Assembly (NCBI RefSeq): GCF_001310895.1
Contig: NZ_BAZS01000001.1
Span: forward strand, 62,001-126,000
DNA from: Virgibacillus halodenitrificans JCM 12304
Lineage (GTDB): Bacteria; Bacillota; Bacilli; Bacillales; Amphibacillaceae
DNA length: 64,000 bases
Direction: 5' to 3'
The notes beneath the pieces are model-generated. The model ran no database searches, was not told the origin of the DNA, and saw nothing but the letters and a program-made list of their open reading frames with translations. The position numbers were made by a program, and so were the translations under genes. Shown here piece after piece: positions 44,330 to 54,336 of this stretch. Within the stretch, counting starts at the first letter, position 1. Each line of letters starts with the position of its first letter.

Positions 44330-46930
44330 GTGAAATTAAGATTGTCCCTGATTTTCCTTATATTCCTATTCACTCTTTTCCACTTTAGTCCACAATTAGC
44401 AGAAGCAGAGGTAGAACAAAAAAGTAAAAATGAAGTTATTAATCAGGAAGGTGAGCAAACCTCTAATACTCAGGAAATTGAAGAAGATTTGGAAATAATA
44501 TCTGACGCTGAAACTACTAATCAAACAGAACAAAACTTACCTTCATCTGACACAACTACTTCTGGCAAACATACGGAAAAGGAACCCCAACAAAACAATT
44601 TAAACCAAGATAAGAATGAAAATATAGAAAACCCTACAGAGGAGATAATTCCACAGTCACAGGAAAAAGAAACGACAAAGCAGGATAATAAAGTAACTAC
44701 ATTTTCAGTTAAAGAGCAAAATGTATTTCAGCAAGGCGATAGACATAATAATATAAGCTCTTTGAAAGAAAAACTGAATTATATAGGGTTCGGTGGAATT
44801 AAGATAACAAACTATTATGGCTCTTTTACTAAACAGCGGGTAATGGAATTTCAAGAAAACTATGGTTTGCAAGTAACTGGTAAAGCTGACCAAGCTACTA
44901 TAGCAAAGCTCGAAGAAGTTTATTCTAGTCCGTTTCAATATGGTAATCGTCATGATGACATAGTTGCATTTAAGAAGACTTTAAACCAAACGCAATTTGG
45001 TGGAATATTGGTTACTGATTACTACGGCTCTTTTACAGAAAAAAAGGTTAAGGACCTACAAAGGCATCTTGGTTTAAAAGAAAATGGAATTGCTGATGCT
45101 TATACCCGAAAAAAGTTGAATGGAGTTAATTCATTAAATAAGAAAGAATTTGGAAAAGGTGACAGGCACGCAGACATTGAAGAAATGAAAGTGATGTTAA
45201 ACGCCATTGGTTTTGATGGAATAAAAGTTACAGATTATTTTGGTTCATTTACGGAATTAAGAGTAACACAGTTTCAAAATAACTATGGCTTAGAATCTAC
45301 AGGTAAGGCTAATGAACTAACCTTGAAAAAACTAAATGAAGTATACAGTAGTCCGTTTCAGCTTGGAAAAAGAAATAATAGTATTATAGGTTTAAAAGAG
45401 AAGCTTAACACAATGGGCTTTGGAAAAATATTGGTTACTGATTATTATGGGTCCTATACAGTTAAAAAAATTAAGGAACTGCAACAGTTTTTTGGTTTGG
45501 AAGAAAATGGTATAGCTGATAGCTATACAAGAGATAAATTAAACGTACTATATGATAATGGTTATGGAAAAGGAGATCGCCATGAGTTTATTAGTGCTAT
45601 TAAAACAAAACTAAACGCCATAGGCTTCGGTGGCATAAAAGTTACTGATTATTATGGCTCATTTACAGAGCAAAGAGTTCGTGACTTCCAAGAATTTTAT
45701 GGACTTTCTGCAACAGGCAAAGCAAATGCAATTACCATAAAAAAATTGGAGGAAATACAGGAAATTACTTTTTCATATGGAGATAGGCATAGCAACATTT
45801 CAAAACTTAAAGAAAGACTTAATTCTATTGGGTTTGGAAATATCCTTGTAACTAACTATTATGGAGAATACACTAAAAAAAAGGTGAAAGATTTTCAACA
45901 ATATTACAATCTAACTGCGACCGGTAAAGTGGACCCCATTACTTGGAAGAAAATCAGAGAAATTTATGAGCATCCTTATCAAATGGGTAATCGCCATAAA
46001 GGGATTAGTTCTATGAAAGAACAATTAAATAAACTTGGATTCGGTATAATACAGGTTACTACATACTTCGGTAATTACACGGATAAAAAAGTTAAAGAAT
46101 TTCAAGAATATCATGGATTGGTTGCAAATGGAATTATAGATGAAAATACGCAGGCTGAAATGGATCGATTATTAGATAGCCCGTTTCAGGTAGGAAGAAG
46201 ACATAAAGAAACGATACAATTAAAAGAAAATCTAAACAGTATAGGTTACGGAAATATAAAGGTTACCGATTATTATGGTTCTTTTACTAAACAAAAGGTA
46301 AAGGAATTTCAAAGTGATAATGGACTACCAGTAAGTGGAATTGCAGATGAAGTTACCCGAAAAGAAATTGAAAGCCGGATTTTAAAAATCTTCTTGGACC
46401 CAGGACATGGAGCCCACGACCCAGGTGCGCAAGCTTACGGCTTAATGGAAAAGAATGTAGTTCTTGATATTGCTCTAGAAACTTCCAGAGTATTGTCGGA
46501 AAATTATTATGGGGTTAATATAAAGCTTTCTAAGACAACAGATGAATTTATTGAACTAGCTGACAGAGCAGAAATGGCAAATAGATGGGGAGCAGATTAC
46601 TTTGTTAGCTTCCATGCTAACTCTCTTAATGGTAATGCATACGGATTTGAAAGCTATATTTATAATGGATATGTATCTAGTGAAGCAAAGGAACGTCAAA
46701 AAGATTTGCATCAGTATCTTATTAATAAACTAAATATAAGAGACCGTGGCATGAAGGAAGCCAATTTTAGTGTTTTACGCAACACAAACATGCCTGCAAT
46801 ATTACTTGAATATATGTTTATAGATAATTTTATAGAAAATGGATTATTAAAAGATGCAAGTTATAGAAAATGGTTAGGGAAAATAACCGCTGATGCTATT
46901 GCCAATTCTTTTAATTTGAAAAGAAGGTAG
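44330..46930 (+). CDS. Secreted N-acetylmuramoyl-L-alanine amidase with eight peptidoglycan-binding repeats
   Basis: 866 residues. GTG start after AAGGAGGTGAAACTAAA. Signal peptide (1 to about 26), an acidic Q/E/N-rich linker to about 130, then eight PG_binding_1-type repeats of about 69 residues (consensus FQxGxRHxxIxxLKxKLN, YYGSFTxxRVxxFQ, GLxxTGKAD). They alternate in type: repeats 1, 3 and 5 carry IKVTDYYGSF and TGKA, while 2 and 4 carry ILVTDYYGS and ENGIAD. The C-terminal Amidase_3 domain starts IFLDPGHGAHDPGA, with zinc ligands in DPGHG, GLMEKN and SFHANS, and catalytic Glu in ILLEYMFID. It cleaves the peptide stem from glycan. Probably a wall-bound autolysin. Confidence 0.9.
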   Translation: MKLRLSLIFLIFLFTLFHFSPQLAEAEVEQKSKNEVINQEGEQTSNTQEIEEDLEIISDAETTNQTEQNLPSSDTTTSGKHTEKEPQQNNLNQDKNENIENPTEEIIPQSQEKETTKQDNKVTTFSVKEQNVFQQGDRHNNISSLKEKLNYIGFGGIKITNYYGSFTKQRVMEFQENYGLQVTGKADQATIAKLEEVYSSPFQYGNRHDDIVAFKKTLNQTQFGGILVTDYYGSFTEKKVKDLQRHLGLKENGIADAYTRKKLNGVNSLNKKEFGKGDRHADIEEMKVMLNAIGFDGIKVTDYFGSFTELRVTQFQNNYGLESTGKANELTLKKLNEVYSSPFQLGKRNNSIIGLKEKLNTMGFGKILVTDYYGSYTVKKIKELQQFFGLEENGIADSYTRDKLNVLYDNGYGKGDRHEFISAIKTKLNAIGFGGIKVTDYYGSFTEQRVRDFQEFYGLSATGKANAITIKKLEEIQEITFSYGDRHSNISKLKERLNSIGFGNILVTNYYGEYTKKKVKDFQQYYNLTATGKVDPITWKKIREIYEHPYQMGNRHKGISSMKEQLNKLGFGIIQVTTYFGNYTDKKVKEFQEYHGLVANGIIDENTQAEMDRLLDSPFQVGRRHKETIQLKENLNSIGYGNIKVTDYYGSFTKQKVKEFQSDNGLPVSGIADEVTRKEIESRILKIFLDPGHGAHDPGAQAYGLMEKNVVLDIALETSRVLSENYYGVNIKLSKTTDEFIELADRAEMANRWGADYFVSFHANSLNGNAYGFESYIYNGYVSSEAKERQKDLHQYLINKLNIRDRGMKEANFSVLRNTNMPAILLEYMFIDNFIENGLLKDASYRKWLGKITADAIANSFNLKRR

Positions 46931-46937
46931 AAACTAT

Positions 46938-46988
46938 AAGAGGAATAAAAGTTATAAAGTATTATGGCTTTTGTTCCTCTTAATTTTA
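46938..46988 (+). terminator. Terminator after the amidase gene
   Basis: AAGAGGAATAAAAG (46938-46951) pairs with CTTTTGTTCCTCTT (46968-46981) with one mismatch, followed by AATTTT. Confidence 0.75.
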
Positions 46989-47027
46989 CAAAAGAGACAA
47001 TTTTTAACAAAATAGTTTAAAAAACTC

Positions 47028-47061
47028 TTGAAATTAATATAAGGAAGATAGATACTATAAT
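47028..47061 (+). promoter_or_regulatory. Possible promoter of the glucosaminidase gene
   Basis: TTGAAA at 47028-47033 with GATACT at 47051-47056 (17-base spacer); an overlapping TATAAT at 47056-47061 would need a 22-base spacer. Called by eye. Confidence 0.45.
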
Positions 47062-47093
47062 AGTATTGAAAAAACTAAGGAGGTGAAACTAAA

Positions 47094-50000
47094 GTGAAAA
47101 TAAGAAGAAATTCAATTATTCTACCTGCAGCCATATTTTCTCTTTTCCACTTTAGTCCAATTTCAATAATAGCAGCAGAGAGCACAGAGGAAATAGAGCA
47201 AGAAGTACAGCAATCTGCTGATATTGATCAATCAGAAGTTGAAGGTGAAGAGAAGAATACAGGTGAACAAACAAATATAGTTAATGAGGATACTGTCGCT
47301 AGTGAAGAAGAGACAGTATCTAGTGATGGAGAAGATCCTCAAACAGAAGCTGAACCTTCCATTGAAAATGAAAATTCACAAGGCCAAGCGGAAAAATCAA
47401 CGGAACCTAAGATGTCTAACGAAGAAGATGCTGAAACCCATCAGAATAAGGAAGCCACCGAAGAAAAAACAGTCGTTTTCACGGCAAGTAGCCAAAGTTT
47501 TCAAAAAGGCGATACTCATGAAGAGATCGCGGATATGAAAACAAAGTTGAACGCCATAGGTTTTGATGGCATTAAAGTAACTAATTACTTTGGTAACTTT
47601 ACGGAACAACGGGTAAAAGAATTTCAAAAGAATTATGGCATCCAAGTTACTGGGATAGCAGATCAAGTTACTTTAGCAAAAATAAACGATGTTTATACAA
47701 GTCCATTTCAGCTAGGTAACAGACATAAGGATATTGTTAACTTGAAAGAAAAACTTAATAAAACAACTTTTGGAGATATTCTTGTAACGAACTATTATGG
47801 ATCCTTTACAGAACAAAGGGTTAAAGAAGTCCAAAGATACTTCGGACTAAAAGATAATGGTATAGCCGATTCATTGACAAGGGAGAAAATTAATTCTCTT
47901 GTATCTAAGGGTTTCCAATATGGAGACAGAAATAAAGAAATAATTAATATAAAAAACAAGTTAAACGCAATTGGCTTTGGCCAAATTAAAGTAACAGATT
48001 ATTTTGGTTCCTACACTAAGGAAAAGGTGGAAGAATTTCAAAATTATTTCGGCCTTCAAGCTACAGGTACTGCTAATGCAGAAACCCTGGAGAAGCTGGA
48101 TCAAGTTTATTACAGTCCATTTCAGGAAGGCAATCGTCATAATGAAACGGAAGAACTCAAGAAAAAGTTAAATCGTCTAGGGTTTGGTGATATTTTAGTT
48201 ACTACTTATTACGGCGCTTTTACAGCTACCCAAGTTAAAAGCTTTCAAGACTATTACGGACTTAAAGTTAATGGAATAGCTGATGAGGTTACGAGGAAAA
48301 AGATGGATGAAATATTAGCTAGTCCGCTTCAACAGGGAAAACATCATGAAAAAATGATTGAAATAAAAGAGAAACTTAATCGATTAGGTTATGGTCCTAT
48401 AACTGTCACCACCTATTTTGGATCCTATACTGAAAAGCAAGTGAAAGAATTTCAGCGCAATAATGATCTAAGAGTAAGTGGCATATTGGATGAGGTCTCC
48501 ATGAAGAAATTAAATGAAGTATTTACAACAGGGTTTCAAAATGGGGCACGTCATGATGGTATTATTGATTTAAAGAATAAATTGAATCGGCTTGGTTTTG
48601 GAAATATTCTAGTGACAACTTATTATGGTAACTTTACTGAGAAAAAGGTAAAGGAATTTCAAGATTACTATGGTCTAGAAGTAACAGGCATAGCTAACAA
48701 AGAAACATTAGACAAGCTAGATGAAATGATGAACCATCCATTACAAAAAGGGAAAAGTCACAGTGAGTTACCTGAATTAAAGCATAAGTTAAATTGGCTA
48801 GGGTATGGTGAAATCTTAGTTACTGATTATTTTGGATCCTATACAGAAAAGAAACTAAAAGAATTCCAAAAAGATTATAATTTACCTGTGAGCGGAATAG
48901 GTGATAAAACTACAATTGAGAAGTTAACTGAAGCTATTTCAAAAGTTTTTCAAGAAGGATCAAGGCATCCAAAAATTAGCCAGTTGAAGAATTACTTAGA
49001 TAAAGTGGGCTTTGGGGGTATACTTATCACAGATTACTACGGTAATTATACAGCCAAACGCGTTAAGGAATTTCAAGAATACTATGAATTGGAACCTACA
49101 GGAATAGCAGATTATAACACATTAAAACTGCTTAATAGTCTAGTAGATTCTCCATTTCAAGAAGGAAAAAGAAATGAGAAGACCAAAGAACTTAAACAGA
49201 ATTTAAACAAGTTAGGCTTTAAGGGTTTGGATGAAACTAATTTGTATGATTCACTTACAAAGCAACATGTTACAGGTTTCCAAGAGTACTATGGATTAGT
49301 CGCAAATGGAATTGCCGATGGGCCGACTTTTACTAAAATTAAAGAGGTTCTATCTACTCCATATCAAGAAGGAAAAAGACATGAGGGTACGATTAAATTA
49401 AAAGAAGATTTAAATAGAATAGGATTTGGAAATATACAAGTTACTTCGTTATACGGCAGCTATACAGCTAAAAGGGTGTCAGATTTACAAACATTTTATG
49501 GGTTAAGAGTCAATGGAATTGCCGATGCGCCCACACTAAGTAAAATTGATGAAATTATTAGCAGTCCAATGCAGTTAGGTAACACTCATCCAGATATTTC
49601 GCAAATGAAAAGGGACCTAAACTCACTTGGTTATGATGGTATTAAAGTAACCGACTATTTTGGGAGTTTTACAGAGGAGCGTCTAAAACAATTCCAAGAT
49701 GACTATGGTCTACCTGTTAGCGGTATAGCAGATGAAATAACCTTGCTTAAATTAAAAGAAGCTTTAGAATCTAGAGAAGTAATAACTTATTCTCAATTTG
49801 ATATAAGCTTAGAAGCAGCCTTAGATGTTCAAATGAACCAGCTTCAGCAAACTGATAAATATCGCAATGATCCGGCTTATATTCATAGTAACTATGTAGA
49901 GATTATAGAATCAGCTATAATTAATGGAAATGGCGTAAGATTGCGTACTTCTCCAAATTTTAATGATAATATAGCTACTACTGTTAACACAGGAACCAAG

Positions 50001-50911
50001 GTAACCATTAGAGAAACTGTTACTGGAGCTTCTTATTCTGGCAGTACTCGTTGGTATGAGATAGGTTATAATGATAAAGTTTTATTTGTACACTCTTCTT
50101 TGGTAGATTTAAATGGTAAGATTGCTATTACTACTGCAAAAGTGAATATAAGATCTAAGGCTAGTAATTCAAGTCATATATACGACACTATACCTGCTGG
50201 AACTTCTGTAAATATATTAGAAGAAGGAACAACCTGGCATAAGATTAGTTACCAAACGTGGAGAAACCCAACACGTACAGATGTGATGAATTATTTGGAC
50301 CCTAATAATAATGATGTCTTCCAACATCTGCAACTATCTAAAAGCGCTGGCGTATCAGCAGCGGAGTTGAATAGAGTTCTTTCAGGCAAAGGCATACTTG
50401 ATGGTAAGGGCCAAGCTTTATTGATGGTGGTAAGCAACATGCTGTTAATGAAATTTATTTAATATCACATGCTTTATTGGAAACAGGCCATGGGGATTCT
50501 GATTTAGCAACAGGAATTAAAGTAGGGAAAAACAGTAAAGAAGAGTTAGTTTTAGTCACTAATAATAATCAAAGCAATTTAACTGATATAAGAACTACTT
50601 ATAATATGTTTGGTATAGGAGCGGTAGATGGTGATGCACATCGACAAGGCGCTTTTCGTGCATATCGAGAAGGATGGTTTTCTCCTGAAGCAGCAATCAT
50701 CGGTGGAGCTAAGTTCATAGGAGAAAGATACATTCATAACGCATACAATCAAGATACCTTATATAAGATGCGCTGGAACCCAGCAAATCCCGGGTATCCG
50801 CAATATGCTACAGATATTGGATGGGCAGTTAAACAAGTAGACCAAATTAAAAAAATGTATAGTTTACTTGATAATCCCTTATTGCACTTTAATATAATAA
50901 GATATAAATAG
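47094..50911 (+). pseudogene. Secreted glucosaminidase with eleven peptidoglycan-binding repeats and SH3 domains, broken by a frameshift
   Basis: Part 1 (47094-50462): GTG start after the same AAGGAGGTGAAACTAAA leader as the amidase gene; signal peptide; acidic linker; eleven repeats of about 69 residues; a segment FDISLEAALDVQMNQL; two bacterial SH3-like units (VRLRTSPNFND, VNIRSKASNSS); then the start of a LytD/LytB-type glucosaminidase domain (GVSAAELNRVLSGKGIL, DGKGQA). The frame fails at GCTTTATTG (Ts at 50417-50419). One added T restores FIDGGKQHAVNEIYLISHAL and LETGHGDSDLATG, which continues to 50911 (NMFGIGAVDGDAHRQGAF, MRWNPANPGYPQYATDIGW). The catalytic Glu is in the LLETG motif. 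Mutation and sequencing error are both possible. Confidence 0.85.
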
Positions 50912-50967
50912 TTTAATATTTAGTCGGTTATTAAATCTTAAAATGCAGTTTCAGTGAAAAATTTGAG

Positions 50968-51018
50968 TTGGTTGGATTAAGTTCTTGTAAAAACAGAACT
51001 TAATTCAACCAATTTTTA
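50968..51018 (+). terminator. Terminator after the glucosaminidase gene
   Basis: A long stem of about 20 bp joins TTGGTTGGATTAAGTTCTTG and its near complement ending in TTCAACCAA (51004-51012), followed by TTTTTATTT. Confidence 0.85.
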
Positions 51019-51078
51019 TTTAATACTTTTGTATTACGTAATTTAACCTGTAACAAATATAATACACCCTAAAATATC

Positions 51079-51105
51079 TACTGGTACGAACGTTCTAACA
51101 TTATT
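51079..51105 (+). promoter_or_regulatory. Putative GntR operator or conserved upstream site of permease 2
   Basis: A 27-base block beginning TACTGGTACGAA matches a block at 55871-55897 (minus strand) at 22 of 27 positions by hand count. Both stand about 60 bases before a start codon, here that of the permease gene and there that of the symporter gene. The core around GTAC is imperfectly palindromic in the second copy. A possible promoter (TTGTAA 51104-51109, TAAAAT 51127-51132) adjoins it. The local GntR regulator is the obvious candidate to bind it. Confidence 0.6.
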
Positions 51106-51163
51106 GTAAATAAGTCCAAGCTCAAATAAAATAATAGAATAAAAGTTTTAATGGAGGACGAGT

Positions 51164-52630
51164 ATGAAAGAAAGAACAACATTAAATAAAACCTTAAAAC
51201 CACATTGGGTATGGGCAATAGCGTTAGGATCCTCCATTGGATGGGGAGCTTTTGTACAACCGACAAACTGGATGTCCCAGGCAGGACCACTAGGAGTTAT
51301 TATAGGGTTTATTATAGGCGCTATACTAATGATGCTTATTGCGGTAAGCTATGGTTTTTTAATTAAAGAATATCCGGTTTCCGGCGGAGAATTTGCATAC
51401 GCGTTTATAAGTTTAGGAAGGACACATGCCTTTATTAGCGGTTGGTTTTTGACTCTTGGATATATTTGTATTGTGGCATTAAATGCTTCAGCTTTTGCTT
51501 TAATGTTTAAATATGTATTTCCTAGTTTTGTGCAGAATTTCAAAATGTATGAAATGGGGGGGTGGGATGTTTATTTTACGGAAGTAATCATTTCTACTGC
51601 TGTTCTAATTATATTTGCATACTTTAATATGAGAGGCACAGGTTTGTCTGGAAGTATGCAGTTTGTATTTTGCCTGGTTATGCTATTAAGTGTATTTGTT
51701 TTAACGGGTTTGGTGGGAATTTCTCCTATGAGTGGAATTGAAAACGTACAACCTGTATTTAACCCAGAGGTTACTACTTTAGCTGCAATTATTTCCATTG
51801 TTGCTATTGCACCATGGGCTTACGTTGGTTTTGATAATGTGCCTCAGGCTGCAGAGGAATTCAATTTCTCATCTAAAAAAGCATTTGGCCTTATCATTTT
51901 TGCATTAATAGCGGCAGCAGGACTTTACAGTCTAATGATTTTGGCTACAGCTATGGCGCAACCTTGGCTTGGTTTAGTTAGCGAAGAACATATTTGGGGA
52001 ACAGGGGCAGCAATTCAGCATGTGCTTGGGACAACAGGTTTAGTAATCTTGGTAACTGCATTAAGTATGGGGATCTTTACTGGTTTAAATGGGTTTATTA
52101 TCTCTTCTAGCAGGTTAATGTTTGCCATGTCTAGAGCGAAAGTGCTCCCTGAAATATTTTCTAAATTGCATCCCAAATACAATACTCCTTATGCAGGCAT
52201 TATATTTACAGCAATTATTGCTATGCTAGCACCATGGTTTGGTAGAGAAGTCTTACTGTGGGTGGTAGACATGTCTTCCATAGGTGTATCCATTGCGTAT
52301 CTTTATACATGTTATACTGCTTTTTCTTTATTTAAATGGTCAGAAGACAAAGTAAAAGATCCTAGTAAACATGTTGTAGCACCGTTTAAAAAGATATTAG
52401 CATTAATTGGAGTAGTATCAAGTTTAACTTTTATCGGATTATTATTAATCCCTGGATCACCAGCATTTTTAGGGATAGAGTCACGTGTTGCTTTATTTAT
52501 TTGGATAGCGATTGGAATAGTTTTTTACTTGCTTAAACGTAAGGAATATAATGCAATACCTGAAGAGGAACTAAGATATTTAATCTTAGGGGAAGAAAAA
52601 GCAAAGGTAAACGGAACAGACGTAGTTTAA
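51164..52630 (+). CDS. APC-superfamily amino acid permease (paralogue 2)
   Basis: 488 residues, about 12 membrane segments, strongly similar to the protein at 17445-18905 over the whole length (shared GSSIGWGAFVQPTNWM, SIVAIAPWAYVGFDNVPQAA and TALSMGIFTGLNGFIISSS). ATG with ATGGAGGACGAGT upstream. The gene is convergent with an amidohydrolase-symporter operon, and both carry the same upstream 27-base block, so they are probably co-regulated. The substrate may be an amino acid released by, or related to, the amidohydrolase reaction; that is inference from context only. Confidence 0.88.
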   Translation: MKERTTLNKTLKPHWVWAIALGSSIGWGAFVQPTNWMSQAGPLGVIIGFIIGAILMMLIAVSYGFLIKEYPVSGGEFAYAFISLGRTHAFISGWFLTLGYICIVALNASAFALMFKYVFPSFVQNFKMYEMGGWDVYFTEVIISTAVLIIFAYFNMRGTGLSGSMQFVFCLVMLLSVFVLTGLVGISPMSGIENVQPVFNPEVTTLAAIISIVAIAPWAYVGFDNVPQAAEEFNFSSKKAFGLIIFALIAAAGLYSLMILATAMAQPWLGLVSEEHIWGTGAAIQHVLGTTGLVILVTALSMGIFTGLNGFIISSSRLMFAMSRAKVLPEIFSKLHPKYNTPYAGIIFTAIIAMLAPWFGREVLLWVVDMSSIGVSIAYLYTCYTAFSLFKWSEDKVKDPSKHVVAPFKKILALIGVVSSLTFIGLLLIPGSPAFLGIESRVALFIWIAIGIVFYLLKRKEYNAIPEEELRYLILGEEKAKVNGTDVV

Positions 52631-52646
52631 TAGTAAGCAAATATCT

Positions 52647-52680
52647 AGAGGGTTGTTCTGAAAAGTGTGAACAACCCTCT
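52647..52680. terminator. Bidirectional terminator between permease 2 and the amidohydrolase gene
   Basis: A 12-bp perfect stem, AGAGGGTTGTTC (52647-52658) and GAACAACCCTCT (52669-52680), with a 10-base loop between convergent genes. Confidence 0.85.
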
Positions 52681-52686
52681 TAATTA

Positions 52687-54336
52687 TTACCTAACCGACT
52701 CTTCCTTGTTGTATACTATCTCTCCGTCGATAAAGGTAGATTCAACCTGAATATCTTTAATATATTGTGGATCTATGATTAAAGGGTCTTTATCAAGTAC
52801 TACAAAATCGGCCTTTTTACCAACCTCAATACTCCCAGTATTTTCTTCGTCAAAAATTAATTTAGCTCCATATATAGTCATCGCTTTCAATGCAGTAATG
52901 ACATCGATTCGTTGCTCTGGACCCAGGATTTTTCCTTCTCTAGTTTTCCTATTTACAGCTGCCCATACAGAGAAGAGTGGGGATATTGGTGTCACTGGAC
53001 AATCAGAATGCAGGGTAAATAATAATTCGTGATCTTTAGCTTCTGCTAAAGGGCTGATACGACGGGCACGCTTAGGGCCTAGAAATATTTTTTCATGACG
53101 ATCTCCCCAGTAGTATACATGATTAATAAAAAAAGATCCTGCTACATTCATTTCTTTCATCCGTTGTATATCCTCAGTAGTTGCTGTTTGTACATGTTCT
53201 ATTCTGTGATTATGTCCTGACTTCGGTACCTTTTCTAAAGCATAACCATATGCATCTAAAATAGATCCTATTGCTCTATCTCCATTTCCGTGTGTTGTAA
53301 TACGGAAGCCACGTTGATGCAAGTCAAGAACCTCTTCTTGAAAATCTCTCTGTTTATGGATCAATTCACCATACGTATGAGACTCTTGGTGGTAAGGTTC
53401 TCGTAACGCTCCAGTTAAACCTTGGATTGATCCATCTTGAAACATTTTTGCACTATCCAACTTTGCAAGGTTTCCTGAGCGTTGTTGAATTTCCAAGTTT
53501 AATTGCGAAGGAGAGTAATCACCATAAATCTCATTTTTTCGTAAAAGATTGTGCATGATCATTAACTGAGTTCGCATAGGATTTTTCCTTGTTTTTGCTG
53601 CAATTAGATGTGCTTCAAGCTGTTGAATATTAGTTACAGCTGCATCTGTATTTGTAGTAATCCCTTGCGCAAGATACTCCTGCGAAGCGTTCTCTAATGC
53701 AGCAACCATATCTTCTAGGGTATATTCAGGTATAAGTTGTTGCACGGGTCCCATGGCACCGGGTTCATAGAGCACACCGTTTAATTTGTCTTGTTCGTCT
53801 TTTCCAAAATGTCCTGCATCTGGTTGTGGAGTACTATTGCTTATGCCGGCATATCTAAGTGCTAACGAATTAGCTACTGCAAGATGTCCGGATATATGAG
53901 TTATAAATACCGGATTTTTAGGAGCTACTAAATCCAAGTCTTCCTTGGTTGGATGCCGATTATCAATAAGGAGGGTATCATCATAGCCATAGCCAAGTAT
54001 CCATTCACTTTCTTTCATTTCACTTGCTTTTGCTTTTATTCTTGACAGAATATCAGAAATTGAATTATTTGATGGGCTACTACAATCAACTTGTTTCCTT
54101 AATAACCCATACATAAGAATATGATTATGTGTATCAATAAATCCAGGCAATAATGTCTTTTTGTTTAAATCAATAATTTTACTATCTTTATCAAGATTTA
54201 TAGTGTTTCTTGGATCGAATTCATCCCATACTTGAATAATCCTTTTGTTTTCAACAAGAACTGATCCAGCTATTCTATTTTTCTCGTCCATAGTCAATAT
54301 ATGTCCATTAATAAATAAAGTTGTCTTTTCACTCAT
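52687..54336 (-). CDS. Amidohydrolase family 3 (YtcJ-like) protein
   Basis: 549 residues. A metal-dependent hydrolase of the YtcJ/N-substituted formamide deformylase group. It has the HxH motif in GFIDTHNHILMYGL (about 67-80), later ligand regions ITTHGNGDRAIGSI and HNHRIEHVQTAT, a metal Asp in FTLHSDCPVTP, and a C-terminal beta-sandwich part (GSIEVGKKADFVVLDKDP). Its start overlaps the symporter stop by 4 bases (ATGA), so uptake and hydrolysis are coupled. No signal peptide. The substrate (amide, N-formyl or cyclic compound) is unknown. Confidence 0.85.
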   Translation of the reverse strand: MSEKTTLFINGHILTMDEKNRIAGSVLVENKRIIQVWDEFDPRNTINLDKDSKIIDLNKKTLLPGFIDTHNHILMYGLLRKQVDCSSPSNNSISDILSRIKAKASEMKESEWILGYGYDDTLLIDNRHPTKEDLDLVAPKNPVFITHISGHLAVANSLALRYAGISNSTPQPDAGHFGKDEQDKLNGVLYEPGAMGPVQQLIPEYTLEDMVAALENASQEYLAQGITTNTDAAVTNIQQLEAHLIAAKTRKNPMRTQLMIMHNLLRKNEIYGDYSPSQLNLEIQQRSGNLAKLDSAKMFQDGSIQGLTGALREPYHQESHTYGELIHKQRDFQEEVLDLHQRGFRITTHGNGDRAIGSILDAYGYALEKVPKSGHNHRIEHVQTATTEDIQRMKEMNVAGSFFINHVYYWGDRHEKIFLGPKRARRISPLAEAKDHELLFTLHSDCPVTPISPLFSVWAAVNRKTREGKILGPEQRIDVITALKAMTIYGAKLIFDEENTGSIEVGKKADFVVLDKDPLIIDPQYIKDIQVESTFIDGEIVYNKEESVR

